In this document: positions 18,304-24,771 of the stretch, one piece after another
Layout of the letters: every line of letters starts with the position of its first letter
How positions within the stretch are numbered: the first letter of the stretch is position 1
Assembly: GCF_001275135.1 (NCBI RefSeq)
Contig: NZ_LFQU01000019.1
Coordinates: 18,737-82,736 of the forward strand
DNA: 64,000 nucleotides
Direction of reading: 5' to 3'
Source: Xylanibacter rarus
GTDB taxonomy: Bacteria > Bacteroidota > Bacteroidia > Bacteroidales > Bacteroidaceae
The notes under the pieces: model-generated
What the model saw: only the letters and a program-made list of their open reading frames with translations
Databases searched by the model: none
Told to the model about the DNA's origin: nothing
Made by a program: the position numbers and the translations under genes

Positions 18304-18388
18304 AAATATCAATATGAAAATTGAATATATTGTTTTTACGAGAGCACAATAGTATTTATTATCAAGATACAAAGATGATGATAATTTT

Positions 18389-18637
18389 ATGGATTTAGAA
18401 ATAAACGATAAAAATTTGTATCTGTTGTTACCGGGTAAAGTTAGTAGGATGGTGCAAATTTATTCGCATGAATATAATATTCCTATCATAGAGGCTTTGA
18501 AAAGATTTTATCTTTCAGATACTTACAAAAAATTAGCAGATGAAACAACAAAATTATGGCATTATGGTGCTGTTGCTTTGTATCAAGAATTTATTGACGA
18601 ACTAAAAAATAAAGAAAACGAAAATGGCAATAAATAA
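18389..18637 (+). CDS. Small helical protein of unknown function (82 aa)
   Basis: An 82-residue, mostly helical protein with no signal peptide. Its central part (IIEALKRFYLSDTYKKLADE followed by TTKLWHYG and ALYQEFIDEL) recalls small bacterial helical proteins sometimes found beside toxins, such as DUF3791-type proteins, but the match is weak and from memory. It overlaps the helicase start by 14 bp, so the two are likely translationally coupled and this looks like a true gene. Possible roles include an antitoxin-like or adaptor subunit; none is supported directly. Confidence 0.55.
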   Translation: MDLEINDKNLYLLLPGKVSRMVQIYSHEYNIPIIEALKRFYLSDTYKKLADETTKLWHYGAVALYQEFIDELKNKENENGNK

Positions 18638-20603
18638 TCTTGTAAACATCCAATATGCCCAAACTGGAGAATCGAGCGCAACCAACGAAATGGGAATGCG
18701 CGAGATGCAGGCAATGGTTTATGAACAACGTCAGCGTCAATATCTGTTGGTGAAAGCTCCGCCGGCATCAGGCAAGAGCCGCGCCATGATGTTTGTAGCA
18801 CTCGACAAGTTGGCTAATCAGGGAATAAGGAAAGTGATAGTGTCGGTACCTGAAAAGTCTATCGGACGTTCGTTTAAAGACACAAAACTGAAAGATTTTG
18901 GATTTTTTGAAGATTGGAAGGTAGCACCTTATTATAATTTGTGCGATTCGCTTGGTTCGGAAACTTCAAAGCGTAAGAAGGTGCATGAGTTTTTGTTGCC
19001 GGCAACATCGGCAAAGATTCTTGTTTGCACACACAGCACATTGCGTAACGCAATGAAAGACGTGCCTAACGAGCAGCTTAATGACGTATTCTTCGGTATA
19101 GACGAATTTCATCATACTTCTGCAGATGCGAACAATAATCTCGGAGAACTTATACGCAGACTGCTTAATGAAACGTCTGCACATGTATTGGCAATGACAG
19201 GAAGCTACTTCCGTGGCGACGCCATACCTGTAATGCGTCCTGAAGATGAAGAGAAATTCCAACCCTCTATCAACTATAATTATTACCAACAGTTGAGCGG
19301 ATACAAGTATCTGAAGAGCCTCGGCATTGGTTATCAGTTCTTTACAGGTAAATATATTACGGCAATTCCTGAAACGCTCGATACGACAAAGAAGACACTG
19401 ATACATATACCTAACGTAAATTCAAAGACTTCGTATGCGTTGAAGTATGATGAAGTTGCAGACATAATAAAATGTATTGGTGAAATAGTAGAAGAAGATT
19501 ATGAACACCATATTTACCATGTGCGAACTTCAGACGGACGCATTCTTAAAGTCGGCGACCTTGTGGAAGATGAACAGTCGCGTAGGGATGCATTGCAGGC
19601 TTATCTGCAACGTATGAATTCACGTGACGCTCTTGACATACTTATTGCTCTTGGAACAGCCAAAGAAGGTTTCGACTGGGCATGGTGCGAGTGTTGTATA
19701 ACTATCGGCATACGGTCTTCTTTAACTGAAATAGTTCAGATTATTGGACGTTGCACCCGCGACTGTGAAGGAAAGACGCATGCACAGTTTATTAATCTGA
19801 TACCTTGCCCGGACGCTGCACAGGATGATGTTTCTATGGCAGTAAACGATTTTCTTAAAGCTATTTCTGCTTCATTGCTTATGGAACAGGTGATGGCTCC
19901 ACGCTGGACATTCAAGACGAAACGTGACGACGAGGATGAAGATAAAGAGGATAACAAAATAGGCGGTAAAAACAACAAACACACGATTGAAGTAAAAGGT
20001 CTGCCCGTTCTTTCAGAAAGGGCACAAGCAATATTGGACAACGACCTTGACACTTTGATTGCATCAGCACTTTCAGATAAGAAAATCCGTGACGCAATAA
20101 TCGGTACTGAAAAGAATGAAATGATAACACAGGTGTATTTCCCTAAATTAATATCCGAGAAATATAAGTTTCTGAATCAAGAGGAAGCTGAGGACCTGTC
20201 TAAATATGCAGTTTTGACGATTGCGACACAGGGAGAGGATATAAAGACTGATGACAGTGGAAATAAGTTTATAAGACTTGCTAACCGTTTTGTTAATCTG
20301 GATGATTTGTCTATAAATCTTATTGATTCGATAAATCCGTTCCAGCGTGCATACGAAATTCTGTCAAGGTCATTGACTCCTGAGGTTCTTCGCACGATAC
20401 AATATGAGATTGAATCAACCCGTGAAGATATGACAAAAGAAGAAGCTGTAATTCTGTTTAAAAAGTATTTGCCTAAATGGCGTGAAGAACATGACGGAAA
20501 AGTGCCGACAATAAATGAAGCAGACGCTAACGGCAGAAGAATAGCTTTGGCCATTGAATACATACGTAAACTTAAACAGCAGTCACTTGCAAATAAAAGA
20601 TGA
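18624..20603 (+). CDS. SF2 DEAD/DEAH-type helicase (YeeB-like)
   Basis: A 659-residue superfamily 2 helicase. Walker A is APPASGKSRA (45-54), motif II is DEFH (160-163), motif III is MTGS (191-194), and motif VI is QIIGRCTRD with TAKEGFDWAWC just before it (about 350-385). The C-terminal 250 residues are helical and contain an acidic stretch (DDEDEDKEDN). In B. subtilis yeeB, a helicase gene, follows the methyltransferase yeeA, and the same pairing holds here apart from two extra genes. A role in ATP-driven DNA translocation or remodelling is inferred. Its stop overlaps the GIY-YIG gene start by 4 bp. Confidence 0.85.
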   Translation: MAINNLVNIQYAQTGESSATNEMGMREMQAMVYEQRQRQYLLVKAPPASGKSRAMMFVALDKLANQGIRKVIVSVPEKSIGRSFKDTKLKDFGFFEDWKVAPYYNLCDSLGSETSKRKKVHEFLLPATSAKILVCTHSTLRNAMKDVPNEQLNDVFFGIDEFHHTSADANNNLGELIRRLLNETSAHVLAMTGSYFRGDAIPVMRPEDEEKFQPSINYNYYQQLSGYKYLKSLGIGYQFFTGKYITAIPETLDTTKKTLIHIPNVNSKTSYALKYDEVADIIKCIGEIVEEDYEHHIYHVRTSDGRILKVGDLVEDEQSRRDALQAYLQRMNSRDALDILIALGTAKEGFDWAWCECCITIGIRSSLTEIVQIIGRCTRDCEGKTHAQFINLIPCPDAAQDDVSMAVNDFLKAISASLLMEQVMAPRWTFKTKRDDEDEDKEDNKIGGKNNKHTIEVKGLPVLSERAQAILDNDLDTLIASALSDKKIRDAIIGTEKNEMITQVYFPKLISEKYKFLNQEEAEDLSKYAVLTIATQGEDIKTDDSGNKFIRLANRFVNLDDLSINLIDSINPFQRAYEILSRSLTPEVLRTIQYEIESTREDMTKEEAVILFKKYLPKWREEHDGKVPTINEADANGRRIALAIEYIRKLKQQSLANKR

Positions 20604-21793
20604 TAAACTGGGACGAAGAACTTGAACAAATATTTGAAGATCCACTTTTTGCTGATGTTACGGCTCCAAGAAAGAAAGTGACTTCAAGCGACCGGCTTAT
20701 TGCCGGATTTCAGAAAATATTAGAGTTTGTTGAAACAAACAACCGATTACCACAGAATTGTGATAATCGTGAGGAAAGAACACTATATAATCAGCTTAAA
20801 GGTATTCTTAAAGACCCTAAGAAGGTAGAGAAATGTAAGCCTTACGATACCGCCAATATATTAAGCGAACGGAACGAAGATGAAATTTCTGATTCGGAAA
20901 AGAACTGTAAAAGTGAAACGGAACTTCTTGACGAAATTTTTAATGACCCAATATTTGATGGCATAAGTTCTGATGATAATTCTTTGTTCGAACTTCCGGA
21001 TTATATGAAAAAGCGTCTTGAAGAGCGTAAGGAAGCTGACTATGTTGCTCAAAGGGTGAAATGTGAAGATTTTGATAAGTTTGAGGCTGGATTTAAAGAA
21101 GTTCATGCTGGTCTGAAATCAGGTAAATATAGATTGATTAAATTCAAGGAAGCTCATATTGCACAAGGGAGATACTTCTTGGAAGATGGAATATTGGTTT
21201 ATATTGCAGGGCTTGATCAAATAGAAAAGAATAGACACGGAAGGAAAGATAGCCGTACCCGATGTGTATATGAAAATGGAATGGAATCGGGAATTTACAT
21301 GCAGACCTTATGTAAAAATCTTTATAGTACAGGCTATACAATACAAAACGTTTCGGATGTTGAAGAAGATTATCTGGAAAAGAAATTTTCAATAAATTCA
21401 AATGATGTGGAAAGTGGTATAATCTATGTGCTGCGTTCTTTGTCAAAAGATCCTGAAATAGCCTCAATAAAGAATCTTTATAAGATTGGTTTTACTACGA
21501 CGACAGTAGATGCACGCATAGCCAATGCAAAGAATGAGCCGACATATCTTTGTGCAGACGTTGAAGTTGTTGAGATATGGAGAGTTTATAATGTAAAAAG
21601 TTCAGTCTTTGAAGCACTTATACATAAACTCTTTGATAATGTTCAGTTGCAGGTCGTTGTTGATGGGAAAAAGCCTAAAGAATGGTTTGTCGTTCCGTTC
21701 AATGTTATTGAACAAGCGGTTAAATATATTATTAGTGGAGTCCCTATTGCATACGATGAAACTGTGCAGCAAATAGTTGTTTTAAAAGAATAA
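20600..21793 (+). CDS. GIY-YIG (T5orf172/MUG113-type) nuclease, YeeC-like
   Basis: A 397-residue protein with a C-terminal GIY-YIG domain: GIIYVL (273-278), YKIG (294-297), Arg306, candidate catalytic Glu338 and a conserved EW pair (361-362). The N-terminal 270 residues contain a short repeated motif (LEQIFEDPLFADV at 8-20 and LDEIFNDPIFDGI at 110-122), suggesting an internal duplication, then a helical linker. It is the likely nuclease of the cassette, matching YeeC of B. subtilis in domain and position. The start overlaps the helicase stop (ATGA). It is the last gene before a 23-bp inverted repeat. Confidence 0.82.
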   Translation: MINWDEELEQIFEDPLFADVTAPRKKVTSSDRLIAGFQKILEFVETNNRLPQNCDNREERTLYNQLKGILKDPKKVEKCKPYDTANILSERNEDEISDSEKNCKSETELLDEIFNDPIFDGISSDDNSLFELPDYMKKRLEERKEADYVAQRVKCEDFDKFEAGFKEVHAGLKSGKYRLIKFKEAHIAQGRYFLEDGILVYIAGLDQIEKNRHGRKDSRTRCVYENGMESGIYMQTLCKNLYSTGYTIQNVSDVEEDYLEKKFSINSNDVESGIIYVLRSLSKDPEIASIKNLYKIGFTTTTVDARIANAKNEPTYLCADVEVVEIWRVYNVKSSVFEALIHKLFDNVQLQVVVDGKKPKEWFVVPFNVIEQAVKYIISGVPIAYDETVQQIVVLKE

Positions 21794-21813
21794 AGAAAAG
21801 TGATATAATAATA

Positions 21814-21911
21814 AAGACTAAAACTTTCTTGTTGACCATAATCCATTGCCGTTACGCAATATGCGGTGCGCACGACATTCTTATTATTGTCAACAAAAAA
21901 GTTTTAGTCTT
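21814..21911. repeat. Long-arm inverted repeat at the right edge of the cassette
   Basis: Arms of 23 bp (21814-21836 and 21889-21911) match with one mismatch around a 52-base spacer. It lies between the GIY-YIG gene and a convergent thioesterase gene, so it could end transcription from both sides, although the spacer is long for an intrinsic terminator. A small mobile element is the alternative. Confidence 0.7.
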
Positions 21912-21947
21912 GTTGTTTTGTTATTTATGCCTTTCGGCTGTAGCTTC

Positions 21948-22319
21948 TTACAGCTTACTCATAAACTTCTCGCGGTCAACGATGAAGCGCAGGTGAGTGC
22001 CTTCGCCTATCACGGCGTCGCCCTGCATGGCTTTGACTGTGAAATACAGTTTACGGCCGTCTACCTTTGTCAGCGTGGCTTCTGCCTTGACCTCAGCTCC
22101 TAATGGCGTAGGCTTCAGGTGTGATGACTCTATGTGTCCGCCTACGGTGGTGCTTCCTTCTGGCAGTTCGGGGGCAACGGCCAACATTGCGGCGTTCTCC
22201 ATCAGCGCCATCATGGCCGGCGTAGCCAACACGGGCATGTCGCCCGAACCCATGGCCTTGGCGGTGAGAGCTTCGGTCACCGTCAGGCTGCTTGTGTGTG
22301 TAAGTCCTGTTTCCAGCAT
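21948..22319 (-). CDS. Hotdog-fold thioesterase (FlK-like)
   Basis: A 123-residue single hotdog domain. The segment GSGDMPVLATPAMMALMENAA (11 residues in) matches the fluoroacetyl-CoA thioesterase-like family, with the active-site-type Thr and Glu, and VGGHIESSHLKPTP holding the conserved His. It would hydrolyse a small acyl-CoA; the substrate is unknown. The frame can be extended nine codons to a TTG, but the ATG at 22317-22319 is the natural start. It is the only minus-strand gene between the cassette and the carbonic anhydrase. Confidence 0.85.
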   Translation of the reverse strand: MLETGLTHTSSLTVTEALTAKAMGSGDMPVLATPAMMALMENAAMLAVAPELPEGSTTVGGHIESSHLKPTPLGAEVKAEATLTKVDGRKLYFTVKAMQGDAVIGEGTHLRFIVDREKFMSKL

Positions 22320-22399
22320 AATATTTATAGATGATTTTATTTTCAATGTTCAAAAATACATAATCTTTACTTTACGTGCAAGCTATTAAGTGCCGATTT

Positions 22400-22431
22400 T
22401 TTGTTTTGCAATATAAAATAAACTAACTTTG
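22400..22431 (+). promoter_or_regulatory. Bacteroidetes sigma-A promoter
   Basis: TTTG (22400-22403) and TAACTTTG (22424-22431) are separated by 20 bases, a full match to the TTTG-N19-21-TAnnTTTG consensus. The next ATG in frame is at 22462. Confidence 0.7.
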
Positions 22432-22461
22432 CATCGTGAACATAAAAAAGATAATAACATT

Positions 22462-22971
22462 ATGGCATTAATAAAATCAATAAAAGGTCTGACACCCAAA
22501 TGGGGCAAGGACTGCTATTTCAGCGAAAACGCCACTGTTGTTGGCGAGGTTAACATGGGCGACGAATGCTCAATATGGTTCAACGCCGTTGTGCGCGGCG
22601 ATGTGGCTCCCGTAACCATAGGCAACCGTGTAAACGTGCAGGACGGTGCCTGCGTGCATGTTACCAACACCACCGGTCCGGTTATTATTGAAGACGACGT
22701 GAGCATAGGCCACAACGCCACCGTGCATGCCTGCACGATACGCCGCGGAGCGCTGATAGGCATGGGCGCAACGGTGCTCGACAATGCCGAAGTGGGCGAG
22801 GGCGCAATAGTAGCTGCCGGCGCACTGGTGCTGCAGGGCACAAAGATTGGTCAGCACGAGATATGGGGCGGAGTGCCTGCCAAGTTTATCAAGAAGACAC
22901 GTCCCGACCAGGCAGAGAGCTTTGCCAAGCATTATGTTGAATACTCTAAGTGGTATCTTGAGGAAGAATAA
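22462..22971 (+). CDS. Gamma-class carbonic anhydrase family protein (hexapeptide repeat)
   Basis: A 169-residue left-handed beta-helix protein of the YrdA/PaaY/gamma-CA group. The hexapeptide repeat pattern runs through most of the chain (residues about 15-145). The three zinc-type histidines are in CVHVTN, IGHNATVHA, and the RGDVAPVTIG segment carries the conserved Arg/Asp. Hydration of CO2 is possible but many relatives have no measured activity. The frame extends 11 codons upstream to a TTG, but the promoter overlaps that stretch, so the ATG at 22462 is used. Confidence 0.88.
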   Translation: MALIKSIKGLTPKWGKDCYFSENATVVGEVNMGDECSIWFNAVVRGDVAPVTIGNRVNVQDGACVHVTNTTGPVIIEDDVSIGHNATVHACTIRRGALIGMGATVLDNAEVGEGAIVAAGALVLQGTKIGQHEIWGGVPAKFIKKTRPDQAESFAKHYVEYSKWYLEEE

Positions 22972-23073
22972 TTAAGTTGTGGCTGACGGCAGACAGCCGT
23001 GTGCCGGACGATGCTCTTTCGGCATAGAGTCAGCGCGGCATGCCGGTAAGGTCATAATTGCTGTAACGCACAA

Positions 23074-23113
23074 AAAAAGTGACGCCCCGCAGGAATCATT
23101 CCTGCGGGGCGTC
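23074..23113. terminator. Perfect 16-bp terminator hairpin
   Basis: GACGCCCCGCAGGAAT and ATTCCTGCGGGGCGTC (23081-23113) pair perfectly. The A-run at 23072-23078 provides a U-tract for the minus-strand lipoprotein operon ending at 23145. Confidence 0.85.
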
Positions 23114-23144
23114 GTTGTCTTATAGGGGTCTTTAAATCTAGGAA

Positions 23145-24683
23145 TTAATAGTCTGTGTTCTGAGGATCAAAGTTTGTCCATCCGTCGAGCCATGTGTCGC
23201 CTGCAGCGAAAGCTCCGATGTAAGAAACCTGGTCGAAACCGCTCAGCAGAGAGTTTGTGAATGCTGCAGCGCTGAGCAGCGGGCTGCCTGATGTCGGGAT
23301 ATATCCTGTTGTGTCGAACCAGCCTGTAGCAGCCTCATAGAACTTGTTGCCGCTCTGAGCCTTGAAGAATGTGCTTGAGAATGAAGGCTGAGATTCGTCA
23401 ACCTGTTTTGTCTCGTAGTTGTAGAGGCCGTCTACATAAATCTTGTTGAAGTCAGTACCAACGGCGTTGACATTAGCCAGCCAGATGTTCTCGAGCTTCA
23501 GGTTGCCTGCTGTTGCTGCGCCCTGTGTGTCGCCCTTCTCGTTGTCGATGATGATACCGATAGGCCAGCCTATTGCAACAGAGTTGAAGCAGTTGAGGTG
23601 AGTGTCGCGGCGTATGTGCATTGCAGCCTGGAACTTGCCGAGGCTTGAGCCGTTGTTGGGATAGTAGTTGCCGCCGTTGATGTAAGAAGCGTCGTTTACG
23701 AACGAAGCGTCTGTAGCCATCGGGCCTACGAGTGTCATGTTAGAGAATACGGCAGATGTGTGAGGCTCGCTGTTAGAACCGTCGGCGTTGTTGTCGCTCT
23801 CGAAGCTGTTGCTCTGTGATACGTCGGCAATCTTAGAGTCGCGTACTGACAGACCGAACTGAACTTTTCCGCTGAATCCGTTGTCTGTGTCGAAGTCGTC
23901 GTCCCAGCCTTTGTATGCTACAAGATATTTGCAGTTTACTGTTCCGCCGAACCACTCATAAGAGTCGTCGTTGGTATATGACACCTGTACGTGGTCGATC
24001 TTTGTGCCGCTTCCTACAGAACCGAGTGTAAGACCGTTGATCTCCTGGTCGGTCTGGAAAGGATAGCCTGCAAACTCGATGCGCACGTAGCTCAGCACGC
24101 CTGAGTTGTCGGCGTCGTCGTTACCTCCGTGCTTGGTGCGCGGACCACCTTCAATCTGCATTTCGCTCTTGTTGTTCTTAGCTTTACCGCAGATGATGAT
24201 GCCACCCCAGTCGCCCGGACGGCGGTTGCCTTTAGCCTCTTCTGATGTAAACACGATAGGTTCTGTTGCTGTTCCCTGTGCGATGAGCTTACCGCCGCGC
24301 TCAGCTATGAGCGAAGCCTTTGTCTGCTTGTCGCCCTTGATTACGGTTCCCGGCTCTATTGTAAGCTCGGCTCCGTCGGCTATGTAAACCCATCCTTTCA
24401 GGATATATGTGCCTTTCTTGATAGTCTGCTTTCCTGTGAAAACAAACTCCTGGTCACCGTTTCCGATCTGTGTACCGTTGTCGTTTACGTTGGCGTCGCC
24501 GTCTGCCGTGAACAGCAGGTGGTCGCAGGCCTTGATACCGCCGTTGGTGGTCCAGTTGACACCGCTCTGTGAAGTGCCAGAATTGTCGTCGTCGCTGCAA
24601 GAGCTCATTGTGAGCGCCATTGCCATGATGCCTAAGCATCCGTAAAGTTTAAACTTGTCCATTTTCATCTTTTTGTTAAACAT
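23145..24683 (-). CDS. Surface lipoprotein, probable partner of the adjacent TonB-dependent receptor
   Basis: A 512-residue lipoprotein: signal peptide with lipobox MSSC, then SDDD directly after the Cys. Acidic residues just after the lipid-bearing Cys are a surface-export signal in Bacteroides, so outer-face exposure is inferred. The body has beta-rich repeats (WVYIADGAELTIEPGTVIKG, RRPGDWGGIIICGKA, YVRIEFAGYPF) that look like a right-handed beta-helix; such proteins are often seen beside TonB receptors. The start at 24683 could be replaced by the ATG at 24668. The receptor gene lies 88 bp upstream on the same strand, so both are likely one operon. The ligand is unknown. Confidence 0.8.
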   Translation of the reverse strand: MFNKKMKMDKFKLYGCLGIMAMALTMSSCSDDDNSGTSQSGVNWTTNGGIKACDHLLFTADGDANVNDNGTQIGNGDQEFVFTGKQTIKKGTYILKGWVYIADGAELTIEPGTVIKGDKQTKASLIAERGGKLIAQGTATEPIVFTSEEAKGNRRPGDWGGIIICGKAKNNKSEMQIEGGPRTKHGGNDDADNSGVLSYVRIEFAGYPFQTDQEINGLTLGSVGSGTKIDHVQVSYTNDDSYEWFGGTVNCKYLVAYKGWDDDFDTDNGFSGKVQFGLSVRDSKIADVSQSNSFESDNNADGSNSEPHTSAVFSNMTLVGPMATDASFVNDASYINGGNYYPNNGSSLGKFQAAMHIRRDTHLNCFNSVAIGWPIGIIIDNEKGDTQGAATAGNLKLENIWLANVNAVGTDFNKIYVDGLYNYETKQVDESQPSFSSTFFKAQSGNKFYEAATGWFDTTGYIPTSGSPLLSAAAFTNSLLSGFDQVSYIGAFAAGDTWLDGWTNFDPQNTDY

Positions 24684-24771
24684 CTTATAGTGAATAATTT
24701 TTTATTTTTCTTTTATGGGAGTAATATGACTGATGGGAGTGATGGGGCAGATGTTCCGCCTTATCCCTTTA

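Noticed and set aside
14623-21793. CRISPR array in or near the cassette
   Set aside because: No regularly spaced direct repeats were found anywhere in the window.
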